Assembly: GCA_003427395.1 (NCBI GenBank) | Contig: BFEA01000031.1 | Coordinates: 2,741,102-2,778,223 of the forward strand | Direction: 5' to 3' | Origin: Chara braunii | Taxonomy: Eukaryota > Streptophyta > Charophyceae > Charales > Characeae | DNA: 37,122 bases | Part shown: positions 1 through 10,625 of the stretch, one piece after another | Numbering within the stretch: position 1 is the stretch's first letter | Layout: each line of letters opens with the position of its first letter | Made by a program: the position numbers and the translations under genes | Notes under the pieces: generated by a model | Told to the model about the DNA's origin: nothing | Seen by the model: only the letters and a program-made list of their open reading frames with translations | Database searches by the model: none

Positions 1-230
1 GCTGCTCTTGCCAATAATGTCGAAGGGAGGCAGGGGCTGCAGCTGCAGCTCCTGCTCGTGCTCTTGCCAATAATGCCGAAGGGAGGCAGGGGCTGCAGCT
101 GCAGCTCCTGCTCGTGCTCTTGCCAATAATGCCGAAGGGAGGTAGGGGCTGCAGCTGCAGCTCCTGCTCGTGCTCTTGCCAATAATGCCGCAGGGAGGCA
201 GGGGCTGCAGCTGCAGCTCCTGCTCGAGCT
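1..230. repeat. 56-bp minisatellite, about four copies
   Basis: Four head-to-tail copies of a 56-bp unit; the marker CTTGCCAATAATG recurs at 7, 63, 119 and 175. Copies differ by only one or two bases (for example AATGTCG versus AATGCCG). Each unit contains GGCTGCAGCTGCAGCTCC, itself an internal CTGCAG duplication. The array runs off the left edge, so its true length is unknown. No coding role is apparent. Confidence 0.95.
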
Positions 231-488
231 GGCGTGGGAACAGGCCAGAAATAGCCTGTTCCGAAACCCAGTTTTCGTGCCTGAATCTTAGGGCAGGTCG
301 AAACATATGAGGGCCTAAAAATACCCCAGGGCCTAAGAATAGCCCTCCGTTTCAGGCTGGAAAAACTCTGGGTTTGAAAGACCCAGAAATAGGCTGAAAC
401 GGAGTAGGGCCTGCAGGCCCTCGTTTTTCAGTTTTCAGGCTGAAACGACCGGGACCTGTAGATCCTAAGTTTTAGGCTTTTAGGCTGA
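231..488. repeat. Hairpin-rich noncoding stretch (nested inverted repeats)
   Basis: Arms 345-358 (CTCCGTTTCAGGCT) and 391-404 (AGGCTGAAACGGAG) pair with one mismatch. They enclose a second perfect 7-bp hairpin at 367-373/381-387 (TCTGGGT/ACCCAGA). A perfect 16-bp palindrome, AGGGCCTGCAGGCCCT, follows at 406-421. The stretch lies directly upstream of the gag remnant and could be part of its LTR or leader, but no matching second LTR is visible in the window. Confidence 0.6.
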
Positions 489-1626
489 ATGTCCGGGACG
501 GGTCCTACAGGGCCCGTGTGGCTACGCAGTATGCCACATCCCACTACTCCTACTCCTACTCCTCCTACACCCCACTCTCATGCAAGATCCTCTATTGCTG
601 CATCATCCCAAGCCAGTTGTCCCAAGGGCAGATTAGCTACACCTCCCAAGGTGCAGTCCCTGCAGCTTGTGGCAGGGCACCCTGTCACTTCTGAGGCTAA
701 AGCGGTTGCAGGCCTAGGCCAGCAGAAATTGAGGCGCCCCAAGACAATCCAACCTGAAACATTCACTGGGGATAACCCCAACGCGAATGTAGCAGATTGG
801 ACTGCCTCGATGAGATGGTACCTCCAGGAACTCACTTGCCTAGACGTTACCAAGGTGCAGTCCACTGTGGCCCATTTGGGAGGGCCTGCACTTCAGAGGG
901 CTACTTCTGAGGCCAATAAGGCCCAGAAACAGCTGGCCGACTGGGCTGTTACAGTAGGATTGGACCACATATTTAAGGGCCTGGACGAGAGGGTTGCCGA
1001 TCTAGAGAGCCAGAAAAGTTGTTGCAGAGCTTGCAAGGATAGGCCAACCACAGTGGCAGGGATCCCTCTCCAAGCTCTACGCAGTTTGGGAAAGGCCTTT
1101 GGCAGAGCAGACTTGGAAGGCCTTTGGCAGAGCAGACTTGGATCTGGAGGCCAAACTCAAAATTCAGTCCACTTCCCAGGCGAGAAGCACCTCCCCTTCC
1201 CATAGTCAGAGGAAGAGCAAAGGGAGGTGGCACGCGGTAGAGTCTGCGGAAGACTCTGCATGCTTTGACCAGAGAGGATTGACTCCCTCAGCTGGTTAAG
1301 GTGCATGAGGCTTCCCAGACCAGGCTATTCTGACTTTGGCTCAGGAACTGGTAAGCGCAATGAAAGGCGCAAATCAGCTCCAGAGACAAAGGTCCCCCTC
1401 TCCTATGGGGTCTGGCAAACGCCCCTGTGGACCTCAGAAGCAAAATCTGCCCAAGTTTTGTCAAATGTCCAGCTAACCCCATGGATCCTTCCCTCTCTCC
1501 CATGGAGGGACTTGCGTATCCCAGACGGGCTATGACAAAAGAGGAAGGATGACGGCGTCTGCCTCAGATGTGCTGGGCAACACTTTGTCAAGTATTGCCC
1601 TTCATGGGGCAACCACTACGGTGTAA
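489..1626 (+). pseudogene. gag: Decayed Ty3-type retrotransposon gag
   Basis: Gag would form the virus-like particle of an LTR retrotransposon. The open frame from 489 (a second Met is at 531) starts Pro/Thr-rich. Around residues 88-150 it has a Ty3-type capsid signature: PETFTGDN, then DWTASMRWYLQ, then HLGGPALQ. A 25-bp tandem duplication (1092-1141) shifts the frame, and gag-like coding continues in the next frame to a stop at 1297. Further gag-like sequence (LAQELVSAMKGANQLQRQRS) lies near 1330-1400 in another frame. A zinc-knuckle remnant, CLRCAGQHFVKYC, sits at 1560-1598; its C-x2-C-x3-H-x4-C spacing is one residue short of the usual CCHC form. No protease, reverse transcriptase or integrase follows, so this is a truncated, multiply frameshifted copy. 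The Ty3 assignment is by motif recognition only. Confidence 0.72.
1092..1141 (+). repeat. 25-bp tandem duplication inside gag
   Basis: The 25-base unit beginning AAGGCCTTTGGCAGAGCAGA occurs twice without a spacer, at 1092-1116 and 1117-1141. Because 25 is not a multiple of three, it moves the downstream gag sequence into another frame. The two copies are identical, which suggests a recent slippage event. Confidence 0.93.
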
Positions 1627-2516
1627 CCTGACCCAATCAGCAGTGTATTCTGCTGAACTGAAAATCCTTTCGTTGAAGAAGGACAGGTGCAGTTTGGCTG
1701 TTTGTAACCTACCTGTGTGTGTTCAGCTGATGGAAACCTTCTCCTGGTATAGCTACCTTGAGCCTGATTCCTTCACTGATCCCATTGGTTTGTCTATGCA
1801 TCCCTTGTGCTTGAGAAAGACTATGCTAAGGTCCAGGCTTGTTCAAGTTTCTCAAACTTTGCTGATGGATAGACTGTTAATTGGACTGAATTCATCTTCT
1901 CTCGACGATGAATCAACCCCAAGATTGCTTTTAGTCTGACAAGAATTCCAATGTGAGTTTATATTGAATCCTTGTCTGACTACCCCCTTGTACTTCCTGT
2001 GAGTGACATTCACTGTCTGATCACGTTCATGTTCTCACACTGAACTGCACTCGTTGGATGGATGACCTGTGTTTGAGAGAGAGTATGATTAATACAAATC
2101 TCACCTCGAATTCTCCTACACGGTCCTAAGCTTTGCTCTTTCAGGTAGAAATCAGATCTTCTTCTCTGTGGTCGCACACTTGTAGTGACAGTGTTCGGAA
2201 TTTTACCTATAGAGCTGCAAATTCCTTTTAACCACTGGGCTTTGTCCTAGTAATGTCTCAGCCTGATTGGCCAGAGTGAAATTTGTTTGTGACTGAACTC
2301 TCTACTCAGATAGACCTACTCTACACATGACTCTGTCAGTTCAAACGTTTTTGCTGAATATGGTCAGGCTTAGCCCCATATACAGATGTTGTCAGATCCT
2401 ACCGTATTCTTGGGAAGAATCTACGTATCACGCTTGCAAATCACAGATCAGCAGTTGAGGAGTCTAATTGATACCCAATCCTGACAGAAATTAATCAGAT
2501 TTTCAGAATTAATGGA
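1627..2516. other. No gene seen
   Basis: Mixed-composition DNA without a convincing reading frame. The 123-residue open frame at 1568-1939 overlaps the zinc-knuckle remnant in another frame and has no recognisable domain. No LTR boundary, tRNA-like box or strong repeat was found here. Confidence 0.5.
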
Positions 2517-2820
2517 TTATAGCAAAGTTGATTACTAGGCTAACACCTTTGCATTCAACTAGATGGTCCATGCTGTTAATCTTAACCTCGATCATCTGAT
2601 CTTCAGGATGTTGTTAGCTATCTATAAGCTGATAACCAGGCTAATACCCTTGCATTCAGCTAGCCAACACTAGCTGATAATCTGAGCTACAACCCGTAGA
2701 TTTTCAGAAGCTGATTGGTTGCCTAGAAGTTGACTATCTGGCAAATACCATCGCATTCAACTAATCAATCTAATGATTCTAATCTGATAATCTCACCATA
2801 ACCCTCTGAGATTCTGAGGT
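2517..2820. repeat. Three diverged ~100-bp tandem repeats
   Basis: A core of the form GCTAAYACC-TTGCATTCAACTAG recurs near 2540, 2640 and 2740, a spacing of about 100 bp. Each core is preceded by a GTTGAYTA/GCTGATAA-like block and followed by AATCT...CT...GATTYT. Divergence is substantial, so this is an old array. No coding frame spans it. Confidence 0.7.
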
Positions 2821-4420
2821 CTTTGCGTTCTCCACCACTATGGACGTTTAGCGATCCTCTAGCTAATACCTCTCCACCAATATGGCTGGTAGTTTGTTAT
2901 GTAGCTCGTGGGTCCTCGCTCCCCGGGAGGGTAAGAATGCAATAAATCGCAGTTTCCCAGTTGGGCTGTACGCTAAGTGTTTGGCTTTGTAGTTTGTTTT
3001 CTTGTTTTGAGCCTTGCGGGACTTGATCCCGTGACCTGTAACTCGTGTGTTTTGTCTGTGAGTGCTGCGCCCTATGGGACTTGATCCCTGAGTCTGTCAC
3101 TAGTTTGGTGGCCTTAGGCCATTCAGCCTTTTCCATTTGCCTTGTCATAGGTCTAGGTCCCCTTTTCCCCCTGTTTCCATCTAGATGCAGATGAGTATTG
3201 GGTTGTTGCCTTTGGAGTCCTTCTTAGGTCTAGGCAGAGGGTAGAAGTAGCGGGCAGGAAATTTGGTTTGTGTCTTTTCACGTTCGCTGGGGAAACTCTG
3301 CCCGTCCGTTGTTGGAGTGCTGCTGCTCTATTTTGGGCGAGGTCATCTTCTTCCTCGAAGCCCAGCCATAGCTGGGGGTTGGGAAACGAAGTTGAAGATC
3401 GCACTGCTGCTATTTTGCAGCTCTGCTGAGAGCTTCCACAGGACTGTATTGTTGGGTTTGGGTGCTGCCATCTTCCACTTGGCAGCCATATCTGCTGTTC
3501 CTCCTCTCGAGGAACTTTGTCTTCTTCGCAGTGCTGGATCGGTTGTCTCCTTCTTCATCAGGACTTCCAGTGCTGCACTTCTATGCGGGTGCTGAGCTGG
3601 CGCTGTTATCATTGGGGTTGTGGGTTCAGATTGGCACATTGTGACAAATGTGGGGTTACTGCTGCTAAGGAAGACAGGGGTATGAGGTGGCGAGGAGGAA
3701 GAAGAAGACTCCTGCATACTTCGTTGAACACTTGTTTCTGGTTGTTCGGGGTTGTTGTAAACGCGGTTGTGATTCTTGGAACAAGTACTCTGGATTGATT
3801 GGAGGAGGACGAGGGATTGCAGAATTGAAATTCGTTTTCAATTCCCTGTGTATTTTAAGCTTCCGCTGTGCATATCTTCTCTCCAATTTTGTGTGGATTT
3901 GCCTCCTTCAAGTCCAGTCTGCAATTGCATGCGTGTATGGGAACGTGTGAATGCGTTGTGGATTGAAGTTCAATCGGGTACATAACACAAAGCTGGGCCT
4001 GCTGGTGGGACTTCCCACAGTTCGCAGCCAGGAGGCCGTGCTTTACCCCGTTGCCTTTTGTTGCTTAGCAGGACATCTCTGGTGTGTTGACGAGGTCGAT
4101 TTGACATTTTTTTTTAATGTTTGGCAGGGTTTAGACAGGATCCTGACGCGGGTGGGAATGGTGTGGTCATTCGCAGGTTGGCAACCAGTAGGAGAGCAGA
4201 CTGTCAAGGTGGGCCACCAGTGCAGGTCATTGCAAATTTTGAGGTAGGGTGGCATCTGGGGCCTCCTTTTCGGGAGGAAGAGAAAAGGAACTCGGGGGAG
4301 AGGGAGGGGTGGCGAACACTGTGCTCTCTTGTTGTCGATTGTCTTCAGATATCAGGCAGTTCCTGCAGTGCACGAGTTCGCATCATTATGAAGGTGATCT
4401 TTTTTTTTTTTTTTTGACAG
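2821..4420. other. No gene recognised; two tRNA B-box-like motifs
   Basis: Several open frames of 60-125 codons lie on both strands, but none has a recognisable domain and they overlap each other. GGGACTTGATCCC occurs at about 3019 and 3078. Its reverse complement resembles a tRNA T-arm/B box with one change, so a degenerate SINE is possible, but no A box accompanies it. A poly(T) tract followed by GACAG at about 4400-4421 resembles a 3' splice site. Confidence 0.35.
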
Positions 4421-4914
4421 TCCTGTCGCCTTACCCTCCGGGCTGTGCCCCAGGGCGCGGTCTATCAGTTTGGGTGGGCCGTAGGTCCAGCAATGTCATT
4501 CAAACTGAATCGAAAAAACAGGGCCTATCATAAAGCGAATTTGAGAGTCAGCCTTGATGGCCTCCAAACGTTCAATTTCATGGTCCCATTCGCAAACGAG
4601 AATTTGGAACCCACATACTTTGCTCCCCTTCATTGTGGTTTATCGAAGGTCCATAGGAGACTACTATGGGAGCTCCGAAACCAATCCCAAAAACGGTGAA
4701 GGGATAAATTACAAGGTCAAGTTAACGCCGTGGTAAGAACCTATTCTGAGGTAAAATGTGATTACTTCTTCTACGTCAATATTAAATTAAGTCGTTTGGC
4801 AGATACTTTTTTTTTTTTTTTTTTCATCGTAATAACCTTTCTCTGTTGTACCTCTTCTAGAGACAACCTGATGACTGTGAACCAAGGGTACTCTTTGCGT
4901 TCTGTCATTCCTGT
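4421..4914 (+). other. Possible exon-like stretches of an unrecognised gene or gene remnant
   Basis: Two stretches are bordered by splice-like signals. The first (4421-4732) follows a T-run ending in GACAG and ends before GTAAGAACC. The second (4861-4914) follows CTCTTCTAG and ends before GTAAGG. Short protein-like frames are present (around 4492-4690 and 4610-4735), but no single frame is open through the first stretch, and joining the two leaves stops in at least two frames. I recognise no domain. It could be a decayed exon pair or chance; without transcript data the call is weak. Confidence 0.18.
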
Positions 4915-5226
4915 TGTAAGGTGTGTAAACCTGTCCCTCGTTGATGTGGGGAGGTATCTGCTCTGTCCTGAGTCAGCAAGTGTATCAGCTCTTGTTGCCC
5001 TCTCCCTTGTCCGACCGGGATCCGTTTTGCAGCGTCCATGGAAGACCTAGGTCCCCTCCTCCCAACACCAATCTTACTCCTCCTTACCTCTCCTCTTGGC
5101 TCTCATTCCTGGTGCCTGGTATCCCTTACTCCCTTCTTTTTTTTTTTTCTTTTTTTTTTTTGTGGTGGTAAGAGAACCACCGGGATTGAGGCTTTGCCTG
5201 GCGGGCCGTTGGTGGGGAGCAACACC

Positions 5227-5595
5227 TGCTGGAAACCGGGTCCAGCGTCCCTTAAATACATCATTGCGAAACAGAACATCTTGAAAGTGACGCCATTGTA
5301 CTGGAAACCGGGTCCAGTGTCCCATATCCGTCCAATCTACTCTTCCGTACCTCTCCTGCAGCAGGGTCGGGTATTGTGGGGAGAAACACTGGGGGGCACC
5401 AGTGGGGTCTCCCTCCCTCCCCTAGCCTCTGCCATCCACCTACTTATCCTCATGGCGCCTATTGTGTCTTTGCACTCTGCAGGCATGCATTTTGAAAAAT
5501 CCAAAGCAACAGAAAAAGGCTGAAATGAGCTGCACTGAAATCAGCTGAGAAGTATACTGAACCTGCTGGAAAACGGGTCCAGCGTCCCTTAAATG
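5227..5595. repeat. Three copies of a short hairpin repeat
   Basis: CTGGAAACCGGGTCCAG occurs at about 5230 and 5302, and a variant CTGGAAAACGGGTCCAG at about 5563. Two of the copies continue with CGTCCCTTAAATRC. Each can fold as a hairpin (GCTGGA/TCCAGC). The spacing is irregular, so they look like fragments of a dispersed family rather than an array. A separate shared string, GGTATCCCTTACTCCCTT, lies at 5119-5137 and again at 6819-6837 near the upstream end of the main LINE segment. Confidence 0.7.
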
Positions 5596-5637
5596 CTACT
5601 TTATAAACAATCATCTTTTGAAGTGGCGTGTGCCGCA

Positions 5638-7136
5638 TTTTTTTTATTTTTTTTAACTTGTCCAAAGCCTCTATCGGGCTACTCCATCGGTCTCATGCGA
5701 CTTGCAGTTTTTCTGCTAAGGACAGCGGGTGGGGTGGGAAAGGGTCTGCAAAGTCCTGAGCAGGTCGTAGCGGGGTGCCGGGATCAATCGTGGTCCAATC
5801 GTGAAAGATCAGCTGGTAGTCTCTGACTATCTCTGTCCGGGGTTCTCCCTGCGATTCCCTTTCAGGTTGGCGGCCAGTCCATTTAACCTCGGCCACCCAT
5901 CCCTCCCTCTCTCCACCCAGCCAGTCCTTGCTGAATGTAGAGATGATCCTGTTCATGTCCTCCCAGGTATACATCAGGTCGAGCTTGTCTTTAGCTGTCT
6001 TCCATTGGGCCGCTATCTCGTGTTGGACCAATGTTCGGATTTGCTCCATGGCCTCGCCGTCTTCCACCGTCGCCCCCTCTATCGCAAGACAGCATCTTGT
6101 CCACCATATAGTCCACAGGACACTCCGTCTGCCTAGGTTGAACATGTTTTCCTCAAATGTCTTCCACCGGATTGGAGGGTAATACCCCAAGAGTAGGGCC
6201 CTCCAGTCCCATGGCCAGACTGCACCAGGCACTATGCGACGCCAGATCCTGTCCCAACTTCTCCATAATAGCACTGATGCAGGACATTGGAGGAATATAT
6301 GTTCGATAGTCTCAACCCTCCTCCTCCCCGGGTAGCTCAGGAGACATTTATGGCACCATGGTAGTGCCTTCCCCTGTTGTTCCAGGCGGGTATGGTCTAT
6401 CAGCCAATCGTTGGTTGGTAGACACCTGTGCTCTATTTGCCACTGGACGGCGGAGATTTTAGCGGGTCTTTTGCTGTAGTGTGCAAACCACCGGATGGGT
6501 TTCAGTAGACTGCAGTCTATATTGAGGTGGCGATACCATCTGTCTTCTACCCGGTCACGTAATCTACATTTGGGTCTGAGCATTCGATACGCAGATTTAG
6601 ATTTTAAGTTGCGTAGTGTCAGTGCTTTTGCCTCTCCCTTCCTGGTTGGGATGTTCAGGGTCCATTGCCACTCATCAGGGTCCAGGGGGAGGTCCTCGAT
6701 TGGAGTCATTGGGCGATACGCCCTCTGGTGACCTCCCTCGTCAATGACCCTGATGCGATAAACATCCCTTTGCTCCTTCCATATGAAGGGTTGATGGTTA
6801 CAACTCAGTCTGTCATCGGGTATCCCTTACTCCCTTCAACTCAGCTGCCTCTCTGTTGCAGGCACAGTCTGGGTTCTCCTGCCTGTCTCTGAATTGTGCT
6901 AGTCTTTCCAGTAAATCCAGTTGTTCCGTAGCTCAGCCACCTTACCGTCCACTAACCACAGCCTGTTGAACTTTTTCCTAGTCCTTTCTCGCAGGTCCTC
7001 GTCTTTAGGCATCGCCTGCTTTAACTTCTGCCATCTGCAGAGAATTTTAGCCTGTAGCATGGTTCTCGTCTCCACCCAGACCTTCTCTCTTGGGTTGGAC
7101 AACCCCTTCGATGGCAGATACTTTGCGGGTTGTTGA
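5638..7136 (-). pseudogene. 5'-truncated LINE, C-terminal part of ORF2
   Basis: This is the tail of a non-LTR retrotransposon polyprotein on the minus strand. The main frame (6826 down to 5693) carries the features of the domain after reverse transcriptase (zf-RVT-like): KSAYRML, a Trp-rich stretch, WQIEHRCLPTNDWL, then the putative zinc ligands of WCHKC and IEHIFLQCP, then LLWRSWDRIW. A second segment in the same frame (7102-6899, GKVAELRNNWIYWKD) lies upstream, separated by a TAG at 6899 and a TAA at 6827. The reverse transcriptase and endonuclease are missing, as expected of a 5'-truncated insertion. After the stop, a short 3' UTR ends in an A-rich tail (T-rich 5638-5655 on the plus strand). 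I saw no clear target-site duplication. The clade is undetermined. Confidence 0.75.
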
Positions 7137-7140
7137 AAGA

Positions 7141-7340
7141 AAACTTAGGAAAGAAGGGATGCAGATGGGATGGGATTGGAATGAAGGGTATAGATGAGGA
7201 TGGGATAGGAATGGGATGTGCATTACACGAGGCGGGAAGGGGGTGGGGAGGAGGGGGTGCGGAGGGGGGATAGAAAAGCATGGGAGTGAGAGACTATGGA
7301 TGGAATGGGATGGAATGGGATGGAGATGGGCTTGGTTTTG
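7141..7340. repeat. GGATG/GGGAT-rich low-complexity DNA
   Basis: Degenerate repetition of GATGGGAT-type words (for example GGGATGCAGATGGGATGGG), with strong purine bias on the plus strand. A similar tract lies at 9120-9430 on the other side of the tRNA-derived cluster, so the cluster is bracketed by like sequence. Open frames here are by-products of the repeat. Confidence 0.85.
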
Positions 7341-7344
7341 TTTG

Positions 7345-9110
7345 CATCACACTGGATCTACCCTCCACAGAAGCGAACTGGCGATCTTGGGCTCAACAGC
7401 TAGATGCCTTAACCACCGCAGCAGTGAGCCAATGTTTAGTATTTAAACCGTATGATATCGACCCACCCCTGCATGTTTGCAGTATTTCAACAGTGATCCA
7501 ATGTTTAGCATTTAAATCGTATGATATCAACCCACCTCTGCACGTTTGCAGTATTTCCCACATGGCATCGTCCGGGACCCTGCTACAGGGCATAGCCCTT
7601 AGCACGTAGCCACCAAGTCCAGGTACGATTTCCTGGCCAGTTACGATGCAGCATCAAATCTTGGATCGATCCTGCAGGGATTCGAACCCTCGACCTTGAT
7701 TTTAACATCCAGACGCCTCAACAACTGCAACCATGACAAAGTGCTCAGAAGTCCGACCATATGGCAAACGATATCCAACCTACCCTGCATGGTTGCAGTA
7801 CAAACACACACTTTCCCCACACGGTATTCTCAGAGACCCTCCTACAGGACATAGCCACCAAGTCCAAATATGATTTCCTGGCCAGTTACCACGCAGAAGC
7901 CTTGTTTTTTTGTCTTTGGTATCACATTTAGATTGACCCTGCAAAGAATAGAAGCGGGGATCTCAGGCTCAACCACCAGTACGTTTCCCAGCCATTTTTC
8001 TCCGAAGCGGCATGCATACAGCCGCAAGTTTTGGGGGCCGGCCTACCGGAGAAAACTGGCTGGCGGCACCAGCTAAAGGAAGGCTCGCTCATGCTGGTGT
8101 TTTTTTTTATGGTGCCCATTGCAAGTCGAGGCTCAGAAAGGGAAGGGTCAAAAGTACTGGTGATTTAACCACTGCAAGTGCCACGAAGTCGCCCAGTGCA
8201 AGTCGAGGCTCGGCAAGGGAAGGGTCAAAAGTACTGGTGTTTTAAGCACTGCAAGTGGCGCCACCAGCTAAAGGAAGGCTCGCTCGTGCTGGTGTTCTTT
8301 TTCATGGTGCCCAGTGCAAGTCCAGGCTCAGCAAGGGAAGGGTCGAAAGTACTGGTGTTCAAGAGTGGAACCATGCCGGTAATGATATCCGCTAGGGTCG
8401 AAAGTACTGGTGTTCAAGAGTGGAACCATACCGGTAATGATATCCGCTCCATCCCTGCGAGGTTGCAACGCCACAACACACACGGTCCAGACAGCCATGC
8501 AAGGAATCGAAGCGGCAATCTGGGACTCAGCAGCCGGACGCCTTAACCGCTGCAACCATCACACAGTGTCCAAGAGGGCCATACCGGTAATGATATCCAC
8601 CAATCCCCTGCAAGGTCGAAGCACTTTCCCCACACAGCATCCTCCGAGACCCTGCTAGTGCGTGGCCACCAAATCTGTCCGGGTATATTTCCTGGCCAGT
8701 TACCATGCATCCTCCCACTTCGTCCAGTCGTTCTCAACATACCTGCACGAAACGGCCCAAACACTTCGTGTCCGGGGATCGACCATGCAAGGACTCGAAC
8801 CATTGATCTCGGGCTCAAAAGCTATAAATGCCGTGTATTCAGTACCAGAGCTCTACAACCGTGACTGTGTATTCAGTACCAGAGCTCTACGGCTACTGAT
8901 ATCAAACACCCCTGCACTTTGCAGTATGAACACACACTTTCCCCACACAGCATCCTCTGAGACCCTCCTACAAGGCATACCCGTTAGCACGTAGCTACCC
9001 AAGTCCAGGTATGATTTCCTGGCCAGTTACCACACAGAAAGCATTGCTTTTTATTTTTTTCGCACACGGATCGACCCTGCAAGGAATCGAACTGGCAAAA
9101 GTGGACCCAT
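7345..9110 (-). mobile_element. Cluster of tRNA-derived SINE-like modules
   Basis: Several copies of a composite module lie in one direction. On the minus strand, tRNA-like pieces read GTGGTTAAGGCGTC ... GGTTCGATTCC, that is a D-arm/A-box-like part followed by a T-arm/B-box. They sit at about 7354-7428, 7662-7738, 7931-7978 (cut short), 8491-8568, 8776-8835 and 9067-9100. A second shared block on the plus strand, TTTCCTGGCCAGTTAC, recurs at 7629, 7873, 8688 and 9015. It is preceded by CACACTTTCCCCACAC and a GAGACCCTGCTACA-like string. T-rich tracts follow two of these blocks (about 7904 and 9050). Copies are diverged and nested, so boundaries are approximate. They look like dead SINEs rather than functional tRNA genes, because no full cloverleaf is preserved. 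Confidence 0.72.
8060..8450. repeat. Nested direct repeats within the SINE cluster
   Basis: GGCACCAGCTAAAGGAAGGC (with a variant GCCACCAG start) occurs near 8064 and 8259. GGAAGGGTCAAAAGTACTGG occurs near 8139 and 8218, with a variant (TCGAAAG) near 8335. A ~55-bp unit containing AAGAGTGGAACCAT and GGTAATGATATCCGCT is tandemly duplicated at 8341-8395 and 8396-8450. Three different repeat units overlapping in 400 bp point to repeated local duplication. Confidence 0.85.
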
Positions 9111-9119
9111 GCCGTAATG

Positions 9120-9480
9120 ACATCCCCAGGGATGGTAGGGGATGGTCTATGGGAGGGGAGGGGATGGGGATGGGGATGAGGTGGAAAAGGATGGGGGCGG
9201 AAGACGATGGATGGAATGGGGTGGGGTGGGGTGGGGTGGGGAACGATGGATGATATGGGAATCCGATGGGGATCGGGATCAGGTGGAGAGGGGATGAATA
9301 GGGATGAGGATCGGAATTCGAGGGGATGGGGATGGGACGGGAAAGGGATGAGGATGAGAGTGTGATAGGTTGTAATGGGTTGGGATTGTGATGGGATGGG
9401 CTGTAGGGATGGAAGGGGGGCCATGTCAGTGTGGGAGAAAGAGAAAGAGAGAGAGACAGAGAGAGACACAGAGAAGAAGA
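9120..9480. repeat. GGGAT-rich tract with G-quadruplex-like core, then GA-rich tract
   Basis: The stretch is rich in GGATGGGGATGGGGATG-like words. At about 9217-9241 are five G4 runs separated by single T (GGGGTGGGGTGGGGTGGGG core), a strong sequence match to a G-quadruplex motif. From 9433 a GAGA-rich purine tract follows. No gene was found. Confidence 0.88.
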
Positions 9481-9589
9481 AAGAGGGCTCGCACTTGAGT
9501 TTGGCGTGAGCCCTTGGTTGCAGTTCACAATATTGAGAGAGAAAAAAAAAACAGATTCGAATCGGACACCCATGGCCTCTGCTACCTTC

Positions 9590-9910
9590 CCTCTCCCTCC
9601 TCTTTTTCCCCGTGCTGAGCATTTGCCCCGTCCCTCTTCTTTTCGTCGTCTTTCATAACCTCCCCCATCACCGCTTCCTTCTCGGTCTTCTCCTCTTCAT
9701 TTTCTTCTCCTCCTTTCTCCTTCCGTTCTGTCGTTCTCTCTCTTCTTCTTTCCCTTCTCTGTACTCCTGCTTTCCTTGCCCGATGCATTTCTCCTCCTCT
9801 TCTTAACCCCTCCTCCTCTCGTTCCTCCTTCTTCTCGTCTATCTCTCTTCTAATGAAGCCCACCTCCTCGGCCACATTGGACCCTCCTCCTCTCCTTTGA
9901 CAATTCCGTG

Positions 9911-9992
<82 letters not shown>

Positions 9993-10556
9993 GCCACCTC
10001 TTCTGCTGCCTGTCCTCAATCTCCATCTCTAGTCCGATCCCTTCGTCTCCCACCTCTGCTCTGCTTCCTTCCTGCCCACTTCTCTCTACACTCCTTTTCT
10101 CCTCTTTCTCCGTTCTTTCTGGTGTCTACACCATCCCTCGATCTCCTCTCCTACATCGATCATCAGCGTCATCAGCGTCATCAGCGTCCCCTGTGCAGGG
10201 ACTTTATATATCACCATTATTACTGTATATCACTGTATTATTAAGCTCTCAGGGCTGTTACTACCTCGCCAACGTCTCTCTCATTCTTGTTCAGTATTTA
10301 ATCTAGTACTCCTGTTTCTTTTTATTCAGTTCGTAAAGAAACCATCTTTATGCTCATCCCATCATTATCACCTAATTTACCATTTCAACAGTATTCACTT
10401 GACTGACGCTGGTGCCAAAGCTTTACCTTTCAGCCTCCTCCTCCTCCTCCTCCTCCTCCTCCTCCTCCTTCTCCTCTGCGGCCGTGTGCAAGTTGACATC
10501 CTTATGGCTTACAGATTTTGCCTTAGTTGTCGCCTATGCTTCACTTCCTTATCCCG

Positions 10557-10624
<68 letters not shown>

Positions 10625-10625
10625 G
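9590..10625. repeat. Pyrimidine-rich DNA with CT and CTC microsatellites
   Basis: The plus strand is strongly pyrimidine-biased. (TC)n runs from about 9913 to 9989, a CTC/TCC trinucleotide array from 10436 to 10470, and (CT)n from about 10559 to 10621. Open frames that read as poly Ser-Leu or poly Arg-Glu arise only from these arrays. The DNA between (about 10000-10430) contains a triple CATCAGCGT repeat at 10160-10185 and no recognisable gene. Confidence 0.93.

Noticed and set aside
3000-3100. tRNA-like element from two GGGACTTGATCCC motifs
   Set aside because: They are B-box-like on the minus strand with one mismatch, but no A box was found; kept only as a note.
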